Positions 36,425 to 44,674 of a stretch of 64,000 nt of DNA are shown here, piece after piece. Under the pieces are notes generated by a model. It saw nothing but the letters and a program-made list of their open reading frames with translations, searched no databases and was not told the origin of the DNA. The position numbers were made by a program, and so were the translations under genes. The stretch is taken from positions 1 to 64,000 of the forward strand of contig NZ_JABEME010000006.1 of the NCBI RefSeq assembly GCF_013004645.1, given 5' to 3'. Positions within the stretch are counted from its first letter, which is position 1. Each line of letters begins with the position of its first letter. The DNA is from Stenotrophomonas africana. Lineage in GTDB: Bacteria; Pseudomonadota; Gammaproteobacteria; Xanthomonadales; Xanthomonadaceae.

Positions 36425-37297
36425 GTGATTGATGACCAGACTGTGAGCGCTCTCGAGACTGCGGCCGGCTGCGGCACCCGCCTGCGCCAGGCCCGTGAGG
36501 CGGCCGGACTGACCCTCGAAGATGTCGGCTCGCGCCTGCGCATGCCGGTCCAGGTGGTCAGGTCGCTGGAAGAAGAACAATGGCAGAAGCTCGGCGCACC
36601 GGTGTTCGTGCGCGGTCAGCTGCGCAGCTATGCGCGCCTGCTCAACGTGGACGTGGGGCAGCTGCTGGAGCAGGCCCAGGTCGGGCCGGTGGTGCCGCCC
36701 ACCCTGGTCAGCCATACCCATACCCCGCGTGCGCGCCGTATTGCCGAGAACCTTGGCCGGCGCATGCTCTATGTCGGCATCACCGCGGTGCTGGCCGTGC
36801 CGGTGTGGTTCGCCACCCGCGGTCACTTCGATGGCAGCGCCACCCCGTCGCCGAGCACGGCCTCGCTGGATGCGATTCCGGCCGCCGTGCCGGTGGCCCC
36901 GTCTGCCGCGGGCGTTGAGCCGGCGGCACCGGCTGATGTGGCGGGCGTTCCGGCCAGCAAGCCGGCCGCGACCCCGTACGTGGCCTCGCTGGCCCCGGTG
37001 CCGCGTTCGGCCCCGGCGCCGGCCGCGGTCGGCAACACGCTGGAAATGCAGTTCAGCGGTGACAGCTGGGTTGATATCGGCGGTCCGGACGGTGGCACCG
37101 TCGAGAAGGCGCTGATCAAGTCCGGCGAAAGCCGCAGCTTCACCCCGGGCCAGGTGACCCGGGTGACCCTGGGCAACGCATCGGCGGTCCAGGTTCAGCA
37201 GAACGGCGCTATCGTGGATCTGACCCCCTACCAGCGAGCCAACGTGGCACGCTTTCAGGTATCCTCTGAAGGCTCCGTAGTCCCGGTTTCGCACTGA
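36425..37297 (+). CDS. rodZ: RodZ-like cytoskeletal membrane protein
   Basis: A 290-residue protein. The N-terminal helix-turn-helix of the Cro/RodZ type (LRQAREAAGLTLEDVGSRL, with VFVRGQLRSYARLLNVD) would bind MreB. A single membrane helix (MLYVGITAVLAVPVWFA) follows, then an Ala/Pro/Val-rich periplasmic linker and a C-terminal DUF4115 domain (MQFSGDSWVDIGGPDG). It links MreB to the cell wall machinery and so affects cell shape. The start is probably the GTG at 36425; a GTG a few codons downstream is possible. Confidence 0.88.
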   Translation: MIDDQTVSALETAAGCGTRLRQAREAAGLTLEDVGSRLRMPVQVVRSLEEEQWQKLGAPVFVRGQLRSYARLLNVDVGQLLEQAQVGPVVPPTLVSHTHTPRARRIAENLGRRMLYVGITAVLAVPVWFATRGHFDGSATPSPSTASLDAIPAAVPVAPSAAGVEPAAPADVAGVPASKPAATPYVASLAPVPRSAPAPAAVGNTLEMQFSGDSWVDIGGPDGGTVEKALIKSGESRSFTPGQVTRVTLGNASAVQVQQNGAIVDLTPYQRANVARFQVSSEGSVVPVSH

Positions 37298-37362
37298 GGC
37301 GCGGTTTCACCACCTTCGATTAATCCCAATGGTCCCTCCCGACGGGCGGGGCGAGAGTACGC

Positions 37363-38001
37363 ATGGCGATCGACGATCTGCTCGACGAGCACGAACAAAG
37401 TGAACGCGTCCGCAGCTGGCTGCGGAAGAATGGCGCCAGCATCCTCGGTGGCGTAGCCATCGCGATCGGTGCCATTGCCGGCTGGCAGTGGTACCAGAAG
37501 GATCAGGGCGGCAAGCTGGCCTCGGCCAATGTCGAGTACCAGAAGGCGCTGGTCGGCCTGCAGCAGAACAAGCTCGATGACGCTGCCAAGGCAGTGAAGG
37601 CGCTCGAAGCCGGCCCGTCCAGCATCTATGGCGACCTCGCGGCGCTGCAGCTGGCCAAGGCCCAGGTCGACGCCGGCAAGAATGAAGAAGCGCTGGCCAC
37701 CCTGCGCGCCGTGAAGGTCGAAGGTGACCTGCAGCGCGTGGTCGACCAGCGTGTGGCCCGCCTGCTGGTGGCCACCGGCAAGAGCGACGAGGCGATCAAG
37801 CTGCTGGGCAGCGCCACCGACAGCAGCAGCCTGGAAATCCATGGCGACGCGCTGCTGGCGCAGGGCAAGCGTGATGATGCCCGTGCACAGTACGAGAAGG
37901 CGTTGAAGTCGCTGGACGTGGCAGCGCCGCAGCGGCGCCTGCTGGAAACCAAGGTTATGGATGCCGGCGGCACGGTCGCCGCCCCTGCGGAGTCGGTTTG
38001 A
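37363..38001 (+). CDS. YfgM-like TPR membrane protein
   Basis: A 212-residue protein with a cytosolic N-terminus (MAIDDLLDEHEQSERVRSWL), one membrane helix (ILGGVAIAIGAIAGWQWY) and periplasmic TPR-like helices. This is the YfgM architecture, an ancillary SecYEG-associated chaperone that works with PpiD. It sits directly before bamB, with the stop and start codons overlapping by one base (TGATG), the same neighbourhood as in E. coli. Confidence 0.88.
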   Translation: MAIDDLLDEHEQSERVRSWLRKNGASILGGVAIAIGAIAGWQWYQKDQGGKLASANVEYQKALVGLQQNKLDDAAKAVKALEAGPSSIYGDLAALQLAKAQVDAGKNEEALATLRAVKVEGDLQRVVDQRVARLLVATGKSDEAIKLLGSATDSSSLEIHGDALLAQGKRDDARAQYEKALKSLDVAAPQRRLLETKVMDAGGTVAAPAESV

Positions 38002-39209
38002 TGAGTCAGAAGGTCATGATCACCCGCGTCGCCACCGTGCTCCTGATGGGCATGGCCCTGACCGGCTGCAGCACCATGAAGGGCTGGTTCGCCGGCAAGG
38101 ACGCGGCAGCGAAGAAGGCCCAGGAGCCGGCTGAGCTGGTCAAGTTCGAGCCGAGCGTGAAGGTCAACAAGGCCTGGTCGGTCAACCTCGGCAAGGGTGA
38201 GCGCCGCATCGGCGTGCGCCAGGGCCCGGCCGTGGCCAACGGCCATGTGTTCGCCGCGGCGATCACCGGCGGCGTGCACGCCATCGACCTGCAGACCGGC
38301 AAGAAGGTCTGGACCTGGGAGCCGACCAAGGAAAAGAAGAAGCCGAAGCTGCGCCTGTCCGGCGGCCCGGGTGTCGGTGAGAACCTGGTCGTGATCGGCA
38401 CGCTGGATGGGCAGGTCATCGCCCTGGACATCAACGATGGCAGCGAGAAGTGGCGTGCCCGTGTTCCGGGTGAAGTGATTGCGGCGCCGGCCGTGGCCCA
38501 GGGCCTGGTGTTCGTGCGCAGCAATGATGGCCGCATCACCGCCTTCGATGCCGGCAACGGCACCCAGAAGTGGTTCAACCCGAGCGAGCTGCCGGCGCTG
38601 ACGGTGCGCGGCAACGCGCCGGTGGTCACCGGCCCGGGCGTGCTGTTCATCGGCAAGGACGAAGGCGCGGTTGCCGCGCTCGCCATGCAGGATGGCCGTA
38701 CCCTGTGGGAGCAGAACCTGGGCAACGGCGAAGGCCGTACCGAGCTGGAGCGCATGGCCGACGTCGACGGCGCCCCGGTGCTGGAGGGCAACACCCTCTA
38801 CGTGAGCAGCTTCAAGAACCAGACCATGGCCATCGAAGGCCCGACCGGTCGCCCGCTGTGGGCGCGCGACCATGGCGGTGCAGGTGGCGTGGCGGTGTCG
38901 TCGGGCAATGTGTTCGTCACCGACAACAAGGGTGGCGTGTTCGGCCTGGACAAGGCGACCGGCGCCGCCATGTGGTCGCAGACCGAGCTGGCGCGTCGAT
39001 CGCTGACCGGCCCGGCGCTGCACGGCGATTACGTGGTCGTCGGCGACTACAAGGGATACGTGCACTGGTTGAAGACCTCCGATGGTGCGATGGCGGCACG
39101 GGCAAAAAGTGGCGGCGACGCCCTGCTGGCCCAGCCGGTCGTCGTAGACGGGGTGCTGCTGGTGCAGAACGTTGATGGCAAGCTGACCGCCTTCCGGTTG
39201 GCAAATTAA
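38001..39209 (+). CDS. bamB: Outer-membrane assembly factor BamB
   Basis: A 402-residue lipoprotein of the BAM complex that inserts beta-barrel proteins. The signal peptide ends in the lipobox MALTGCS. The body is an eight-bladed PQQ-type propeller with repeated units such as [37 protein letters not shown] and [13 protein letters not shown]. The ATG at 38001 was chosen; a TTG three bases earlier is the only alternative. der follows 17 bp later. Confidence 0.94.
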   Translation: MSQKVMITRVATVLLMGMALTGCSTMKGWFAGKDAAAKKAQEPAELVKFEPSVKVNKAWSVNLGKGERRIGVRQGPAVANGHVFAAAITGGVHAIDLQTGKKVWTWEPTKEKKKPKLRLSGGPGVGENLVVIGTLDGQVIALDINDGSEKWRARVPGEVIAAPAVAQGLVFVRSNDGRITAFDAGNGTQKWFNPSELPALTVRGNAPVVTGPGVLFIGKDEGAVAALAMQDGRTLWEQNLGNGEGRTELERMADVDGAPVLEGNTLYVSSFKNQTMAIEGPTGRPLWARDHGGAGGVAVSSGNVFVTDNKGGVFGLDKATGAAMWSQTELARRSLTGPALHGDYVVVGDYKGYVHWLKTSDGAMAARAKSGGDALLAQPVVVDGVLLVQNVDGKLTAFRLAN

Positions 39210-39226
39210 AAATTGGAGTAATCGCG

Positions 39227-40624
39227 ATGCTGCCTTTGGTCGCCCTGGTTGGACGGCCGAATGTCGGCAAGTCGACTATTTTCAATGCGCTTACGCGCAC
39301 CCGTGACGCGCTGGTCCATGACCAGCCCGGCGTCACCCGCGACCGCAACTACGGTGTCTGCCGTCTGGATGAGGACAATCATTTCCTCGTCGTCGACACC
39401 GGCGGTATCGCGGAAGAGGAAGAGGGTCTGGCAGGGGCTACCACCCGCCAGGCCCGCGCCGCTGCGGCGGAAGCCGACCTGATCCTGTTCGTGGTCGACG
39501 CCCGTGAGGGAACGTCGGCGATGGACGACGAGATCCTGGCCTGGCTGCGCAAGCTGTCGCGCCCGACGCTGCTGCTGATCAACAAGATTGACGGCACCGA
39601 CGAGGACACCGTGCGTTCCGAGTTCGCCCGTTACGGCTTCGGCGAGATGCTGACCGTGTCGGCCGCGCACCGCCAGGGTCTGGACGACCTGCTGGACGAA
39701 GTGATCCAGCGTCTGCCCGAAGAAGGCAGCGGCGAAGAGCTGGACAACGATCCGAACCGCATCCGCATCGCCTTCGTCGGCCGCCCGAACGTGGGCAAGT
39801 CGACTCTGGTCAACCGCATCCTCGGCGAGGAGCGCATGATCGCCTCCGACGTGCCGGGCACCACCCGCGACTCGATCGCAGTGGACCTGGAGCGTGACGG
39901 CCGCGAATACCGCCTGATCGATACCGCCGGACTGCGCCGTCGTTCGCGCGTGGACGAGGTCGTCGAGAAGTTCTCGGTGGTCAAGACCATGCAGTCGATC
40001 GAGCAGTGCCAGGTGGCCGTGCTGATGCTCGACGCCACCGAAGGCGTGACCGACCAGGACGCTACCGTGCTCGGTGCCGTGCTCGACGCCGGCCGCGCGC
40101 TGGTGATTGCCATCAACAAGTGGGATGGCCTGACCGAGTACCAGCGCGAGCAGGCCGAAACCATGCTGTCGCTGAAGCTGGGCTTCGTGCCGTGGGCCGA
40201 GTCCGTGCGCATCTCGGCCAAGCATGGCTCGGGCCTGCGCGAGCTGTTCCGTGCGGTGCACCGCGCGCACGAATCGGCGAACAAGACCTTCACCACCAGC
40301 GAAGTAAACAAGGCGCTGGAAGTGGCGTACGAGACCAATCCGCCGCCGACCATCCGCGGCCACGTCTCCAAGCTGCGTTACGTGCACCCGGCCGGCGCGA
40401 ACCCGCCGACCTTCATCGTGCACGGCACCCGCCTGAAGGAGCTGCAGGAATCGTACAAGCGCTACCTGGAGAACTTCTTCCGCAAGCGCTTCAAGCTGAT
40501 CGGCACGCCAGTGAGCTTCATCTTCCGCGAGGGTACCAACCCGTACGAGGGCAAGAAGAACGTCCTTACCGAGCGGCAGGTCAAGGCCAAGCGGCGCTTG
40601 ATGAAGCACGTCAAGGGCAAGTGA
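39227..40624 (+). CDS. der: Ribosome biogenesis GTPase Der
   Basis: A 465-residue double-GTPase (EngA) needed for 50S subunit maturation. Two G domains are present: P-loops [14 protein letters not shown] (residue 8 on) and [15 protein letters not shown] (about residue 184), with DTGG and DTAG G3 motifs and NKID and NKWD G4 motifs. A C-terminal KH-like domain follows ([20 protein letters not shown]). The basic tail [13 protein letters not shown] is usual. Terminator right after. Confidence 0.95.
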   Translation: MLPLVALVGRPNVGKSTIFNALTRTRDALVHDQPGVTRDRNYGVCRLDEDNHFLVVDTGGIAEEEEGLAGATTRQARAAAAEADLILFVVDAREGTSAMDDEILAWLRKLSRPTLLLINKIDGTDEDTVRSEFARYGFGEMLTVSAAHRQGLDDLLDEVIQRLPEEGSGEELDNDPNRIRIAFVGRPNVGKSTLVNRILGEERMIASDVPGTTRDSIAVDLERDGREYRLIDTAGLRRRSRVDEVVEKFSVVKTMQSIEQCQVAVLMLDATEGVTDQDATVLGAVLDAGRALVIAINKWDGLTEYQREQAETMLSLKLGFVPWAESVRISAKHGSGLRELFRAVHRAHESANKTFTTSEVNKALEVAYETNPPPTIRGHVSKLRYVHPAGANPPTFIVHGTRLKELQESYKRYLENFFRKRFKLIGTPVSFIFREGTNPYEGKKNVLTERQVKAKRRLMKHVKGK

Positions 40625-40632
40625 TTCACGAG

Positions 40633-40656
40633 AAGGCGGCCGCAGGGCCGCCTTTT
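40633..40656 (+). terminator. Intrinsic terminator after der
   Basis: A GGCGGCC/GGCCGCC hairpin, partly overlapping GCAGG in the loop, is followed by TTTTTC. It starts 9 bp after the der stop codon and ends the rodZ-yfgM-bamB-der unit. Confidence 0.88.
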
Positions 40657-40676
40657 TCGTTGCGGCGAACCGGTCT

Positions 40677-40760
40677 GTAGAGCCGAGCCCATGCTCGGCT
40701 GCTTTTCGCGGATTGACGAGTCGCGCTGCGTGCGTCAGCCGAGCATGGGCTCGGCTCTAC
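40677..40760. repeat. Inverted REP doublet
   Basis: GTAGAGCCGAGCCCATGCTCGGCTGC (40677-40702) and its inverted partner CAGCCGAGCATGGGCTCGGCTCTAC (40736-40760) are separated by 33 bp. The CTA of the second unit is the stop codon (TAG on the minus strand) of the next gene. Confidence 0.85.
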
Positions 40761-41551
40761 AGATCTCGATCTGGGCGACCGCCGCGACGTGCGCGGCAAT
40801 GCGGCAACGCGCATGGCGTGCCTCGGCCGCGCCGCGATGTTGAAGCCGGTTGCACCTGGCTTGTTGCCGGGATCGATTCCGGCAGCCGCGCCAGTCCCGT
40901 GATGCTTGCCCAGACCAGGGTAGTACCCAGTGCACCTGCCAGGTACGCCACCGACACCGCCCCGATCAGCAAGCCCGCGGCATGCTCCAGCCATGGAAGC
41001 AATCGGCAACACCCCTGTGCCCGGCGCGGATGGCTGCCGAGCCACGCCATCAGCAGGCCGAGCGACAGCGCGACGCCACTCAGGCAGGCCACGTAAGCGG
41101 CCTGGGTACCAGTGTCGGCAACGAGGCCGGTAACCAGGGCCGCAATCGCGAACTGCAGCATCCAGTTGCTGCTGCTGGCGAGCGCCAGCAGGCATCCTGC
41201 TTCGGCGTGCGGCCAAGGGGAGCGGGCGCGCATGCCCCAAGGCATCTGAAGGGAAAGCGGTGAGAAGGGGGCCAAGCCGGCGTCGCGCAGGCACATACCC
41301 GCCAGGCGCAGCAGCAGCAGGCAGCCCGCGCACTGCATCGCCAGCGTCCACAGGCCGTGGTTTCCCAGCATGTCCGCCGCAACGAAGGCCGTGGCGCAGA
41401 TGATGCCCGTACCGATGGCGATACCGAATGATGCGGCCATGGCGGCGTGCCCGCCCGCGCCCATCGCGGTGCGCAGGATCTTCGCGTGATTCGACGCAGG
41501 CAGGAGCATGGCGAAGCCGTACAGCACCGCGACGATGAAGAACTGCTGCAC
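40757..41551 (-). CDS. Divergent LysE-family membrane protein
   Basis: A protein of about 264 residues with five or six membrane helices. Its start (VQQFFIVAVLYGFAMLLPASN) and later segments (GTGIICATAFVAADML, LPWLEHAAGLLIGAVSVAYL) align in pattern with the LysE/RhtB exporter encoded next to it. It is a diverged paralogue, perhaps another amino-acid exporter. The PGPDF-type signature of functional LysE members is altered to PASNH. No ATG fits; the GTG at 41551 with CAGG upstream is the best start. The last ~40 residues are basic and non-membrane, and the stop is supplied by a REP GTAG end. It could be degenerating. Confidence 0.62.
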   Translation of the reverse strand: MQQFFIVAVLYGFAMLLPASNHAKILRTAMGAGGHAAMAASFGIAIGTGIICATAFVAADMLGNHGLWTLAMQCAGCLLLLRLAGMCLRDAGLAPFSPLSLQMPWGMRARSPWPHAEAGCLLALASSSNWMLQFAIAALVTGLVADTGTQAAYVACLSGVALSLGLLMAWLGSHPRRAQGCCRLLPWLEHAAGLLIGAVSVAYLAGALGTTLVWASITGLARLPESIPATSQVQPASTSRRGRGTPCALPHCRARRGGRPDRDL

Positions 41552-41645
41552 GTAAACCTGCCACTGACCTACAGAAAGTGCAGAGTGTGGGCGGGTGTGA
41601 ATGCGCGGTATTGAACGCCATTGCGACAGGCGCGAATCGCCGGCA

Positions 41646-42281
41646 TCAGCCCACCCACAGCGACACGACGATCCATAACGCCAGTGCAATCATCAGGAGC
41701 CCCGCGGCCCGCTCCAGCCAGGGCAGGGCACGTGCGAACCGACCCAGCACCCATGGGTGGCCGACCAGCGCGGCTACCAGCAGATCCCATAGCAGGACGA
41801 TGCCGAACATCCATGCGCCATAGAAGAATTTTGTTGCGGCATTGGCCTGCGGACCGTTGAGCATTGCCGCCAACGTTGCGTAGAACAGCGCATTCTTCGG
41901 GTTCAGCAGCGCAGACAGGGCGCCCAGCCAAGCCGCCCTCCACCATCCGTGGGCACCACCCGCTCGCGATCCGGCGGCAGCTTCAGGTGTCTGCAACGTC
42001 GTCGAACCCGCATGGCGCAGAAACAGCGTGCCGAGGTACAGCAGGAACCCGCAGCCCGCCAACTGAACCGCGATGAACCCTGCGCTGCCTGGGCGCAGCA
42101 TGGCCGTTCCGGTGAAAGCGGCCACGATGAAGGCGCCATTGCCGAGGGCGATGCCTGCGCAGGCACCACTGGCAGTGCGCCATCCCGAGGTGATCGCGGT
42201 GCGTGCAACGAGGAAGAAGTCGGGGCCGGGTGAGAGCAGGGCGAGAAAATGTACGGTGGCGATGACCAGGAACTGTTCCAT
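41646..42281 (-). CDS. LysE/RhtB-family amino acid exporter
   Basis: A 211-residue inner-membrane exporter with six predicted helices and the family signature LALLSPGPDFFLVARTA. GALSALLNPKNALFYATLA is also conserved. Members export lysine, threonine, homoserine or related compounds; the substrate is not determinable. It lies 74 bp downstream of an AraC-family regulator in the same direction, a common pairing that suggests control by that regulator. Confidence 0.9.
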   Translation of the reverse strand: MEQFLVIATVHFLALLSPGPDFFLVARTAITSGWRTASGACAGIALGNGAFIVAAFTGTAMLRPGSAGFIAVQLAGCGFLLYLGTLFLRHAGSTTLQTPEAAAGSRAGGAHGWWRAAWLGALSALLNPKNALFYATLAAMLNGPQANAATKFFYGAWMFGIVLLWDLLVAALVGHPWVLGRFARALPWLERAAGLLMIALALWIVVSLWVG

Positions 42282-42355
42282 CGGGTCCGGCGGCGGCTGG
42301 CTGGGGCGCCAGTCTGGGGATGCGCCGCGCGATGGTATTGAACGTTATTGCAGGC

Positions 42356-43171
42356 TCAGCGCCGGTACTGGCCCGGGGTAGCACCAGCGTGGGCCTTGAA
42401 GACCCGCTGGAAATGGCTCTGATCGGCAAAGCCCAGCGCATGTGCGACCACGGCCAGCGCCTGCCCTTCGCACAGCCGCCGGCGGGCCTCCTGGATGCGC
42501 TGGTCGATCTGCCAGGCGTGTGGCGTCAGGCCCGTGGCACGTCGGAAGGCACGGATCAGCTGGTAGCGGCTCATGCCTGCCAGCGATGCCAGCTCCTGCA
42601 GGGCCGGGGTGTGTTCGAGCCGCTGGCGCAGAACGTCCATCACCGGCTGCACCCGCTGCTGTAGTGCGGCATCTTCAGGCGGGCCGGCGACGGCTACACC
42701 ATCGTGTTCATCCAGATCGCCGACGAACGCGATCAGGGCCGCTTCCTTGACGCAGACCGGATCGTCGGAGAACAGCGTTTCGTTGAGCTGGCAGTACTGC
42801 TGGTAGCGCGGGCGATGGCTGGAAATCCGGATCGGCTCCTGCTGCCAGTCGGGTCCGGTCAGGCCGTCATACTCGGCGCGCACCTCGGCCATCCAGCGCG
42901 CATCCAGGTGCAGCATCTGGTAGCTCCAGACATGGCCGGGCAGGGGGTTGCAGGCATGCACGCGGCCTGCGGGTACGCCGACCAGGCTGCCGGGCTGCAG
43001 CAGGCGCGGTCCTTCTGCGGTGCCGGTGAACACGCTGCTGCCGGCGTCCACCGCGCCGATCGAGAAGGTGTCATGGCTGTGCGGGCGGTGGCAGGCGCGG
43101 CTGTCGCACGCCCGTCGGCTTTCGACGAAGGGCATGCGCGGGTCACGCCAGAATTCGGTGGCAGAGCGCAT
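42356..43171 (-). CDS. AraC-family regulator with cupin-like sensor domain
   Basis: A 271-residue regulator. The N-terminal half is a cupin-like ligand domain (PHSHDTFSIGAVDAG, VPAGRVHACNPLPGHVWSYQM). The C-terminal ~100 residues hold two helix-turn-helix motifs (LQELASLAGMSRYQLIRAFR and VVAHALGFADQSHFQRVFK) ending in AGATPGQYRR, the AraC signature. The ATG at 43171 precedes MRSATEFW; longer frames upstream do not look coding. It probably activates the adjacent LysE gene in response to an amino acid or drug-like ligand. Confidence 0.88.
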   Translation of the reverse strand: MRSATEFWRDPRMPFVESRRACDSRACHRPHSHDTFSIGAVDAGSSVFTGTAEGPRLLQPGSLVGVPAGRVHACNPLPGHVWSYQMLHLDARWMAEVRAEYDGLTGPDWQQEPIRISSHRPRYQQYCQLNETLFSDDPVCVKEAALIAFVGDLDEHDGVAVAGPPEDAALQQRVQPVMDVLRQRLEHTPALQELASLAGMSRYQLIRAFRRATGLTPHAWQIDQRIQEARRRLCEGQALAVVAHALGFADQSHFQRVFKAHAGATPGQYRR

Positions 43172-43259
43172 GCAGTGGTTCCGGATGCAGGGGGCAACGC
43201 CCGCATGGTGCCATGTTCGGGGCAAGGCGCGTCGAGGGTGTCTGCGCGATAATGCGGCC

Positions 43260-44396
43260 ATGAGCATCCAAGAGCTTTCCCCCGCGCAGGCGCGCGAGCG
43301 CCTGGCCCATGGCGCGGTGCTGATCGATGTGCGCGAGGCGCACGAGCGGGCCGGCGGCATGGCCGAGGGCGCGCGCGGCGTGGCAAAGGACGAGCTGCAG
43401 GCCGACCCGGCCGCGCATCTGCCAAAGCACGACCAGGAAATCCTGTTGATCTGCCAGAGTGGCAAGCGCTCGGCCGATGCCGCGCAGTTCCTGCTGGAGG
43501 CCGGCTACACCCGCGTCGCTTCCGTGACGGGCGGTACCGTGGCCTGGCGCGAGCAGTCGCTGCCACTGGTGCAGCCGGTGGCCAGCGCTGCCGACCGCGA
43601 TTTCTACGACCGTTATTCGCGCCACCTGCTGCTGCCGCAGGTGGGCGAGGTCGGCCAACGCCGGCTGCAGCAGTCGCGCGTGCTGGTGCTGGGCGCGGGT
43701 GGCCTGGGCGCGCCGGCCGGCTTCTACCTTGCTGCGGCTGGGGTGGGGCACCTGCGCTTCGCCGACCATGACCGCGTGGAGCGCAGCAACCTGCACCGGC
43801 AGATCGTGCATACCGAAGCCAGCGTGGGCCAGCTCAAGGTCGATTCCGCACGCGAGCGGCTGCTGGCGCTGAACCCGTCGATCGAGGTCGAGGCCGTTCC
43901 CGAGCGGGTCACGTCCGAGAACGTGGATGCGTTGCTGGACGGCGTGGACGTGGTGCTGGATGGATCGGACAATTTCCCGCTGCGCTACCTGCTCAACGAC
44001 GCCTGCATCAAGCACGCCAAGCCGCTGGTGTACGCCGCCATCGAGCGCTTCGATGGCCAGGTAAGCGTGTTTGACGCCGGCCGCCAGCGTGGCGCGGCGC
44101 CGTGCTACCGCTGTTTGTTCCCCGAGCCGCCGCCGCCGGAGTTTGCGCCGAACTGTTCCGAGGCCGGTGTGCTGGGCGTGCTGCCCGGGCTGGCCGGCGT
44201 GCTGCAGGCCACCGAGGTGCTGAAGCTGCTGCTGGGCATCGGTGAGCCGCTGGTCGGCCGCCTGCTGCGCTTCGATGCGCTGGGCATGCGCTTCCGCGTG
44301 ACCGGCATCCGGCCGGACCCGCACTGCCCGGTGTGCGCGCCGGGCGTGCCGTTCCCCGGGTATATCGATTACGCCGCGTTCTGCCGGGGTGGGTGA
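43260..44396 (+). CDS. moeB: Rhodanese-MoeB fusion, sulfur carrier adenylyltransferase
   Basis: A 378-residue protein. Residues 1-110 form a rhodanese domain with active-site loop ICQSGKRS (Cys65). The rest is a ThiF/MoeB/E1-like adenylyltransferase with ATP motif VLGAGGLGAP, DHDRVERSNLHRQ and two zinc CxxC pairs (CYRC and CPVC). It activates the C-terminus of MoaD or ThiS-type carriers and could deliver sulfur from the rhodanese. The domain order is reversed relative to eukaryotic MOCS3/Uba4, where the rhodanese is C-terminal. Divergent from the AraC gene. Confidence 0.9.
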   Translation: MSIQELSPAQARERLAHGAVLIDVREAHERAGGMAEGARGVAKDELQADPAAHLPKHDQEILLICQSGKRSADAAQFLLEAGYTRVASVTGGTVAWREQSLPLVQPVASAADRDFYDRYSRHLLLPQVGEVGQRRLQQSRVLVLGAGGLGAPAGFYLAAAGVGHLRFADHDRVERSNLHRQIVHTEASVGQLKVDSARERLLALNPSIEVEAVPERVTSENVDALLDGVDVVLDGSDNFPLRYLLNDACIKHAKPLVYAAIERFDGQVSVFDAGRQRGAAPCYRCLFPEPPPPEFAPNCSEAGVLGVLPGLAGVLQATEVLKLLLGIGEPLVGRLLRFDALGMRFRVTGIRPDPHCPVCAPGVPFPGYIDYAAFCRGG

Positions 44397-44411
44397 GGCT
44401 GGCCGGGGATT

Positions 44412-44508
44412 CATCCACGCATGGCGTGGATCTACTGTAGAGCCGAGCCTATGCTCGGCTGTTTCTGGCCTCGGCACGAAGAGCAGCCGAGCGTGGGCTC
44501 GGCTCTAC
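44412..44508. repeat. Three REP palindromes
   Basis: ATCCACGCATGGCGTGGAT with CTAC (44412-44434, minus) is followed directly by GTAGAGCCGAGCCTATGCTCGGCTG (44436-44460, plus). CAGCCGAGCGTGGGCTCGGCTCTAC (44484-44508, minus) is third; the last two form a doublet. They are downstream of moeB. Confidence 0.85.
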
Positions 44509-44674
44509 AGATCACGGCACCTACCCAAGCATGTGCGTGGTTTCGGGATGATGCTGGGGGTTGCTCCCTACATCGTTCCATCTCCAAGACAATCCGGCGC
44601 AACATGCGTGCTATTGCCGTCATCGGCATTGCTCTATTGTTGAACCCGATTCTGGATCTTGGGGAAAACACCGC

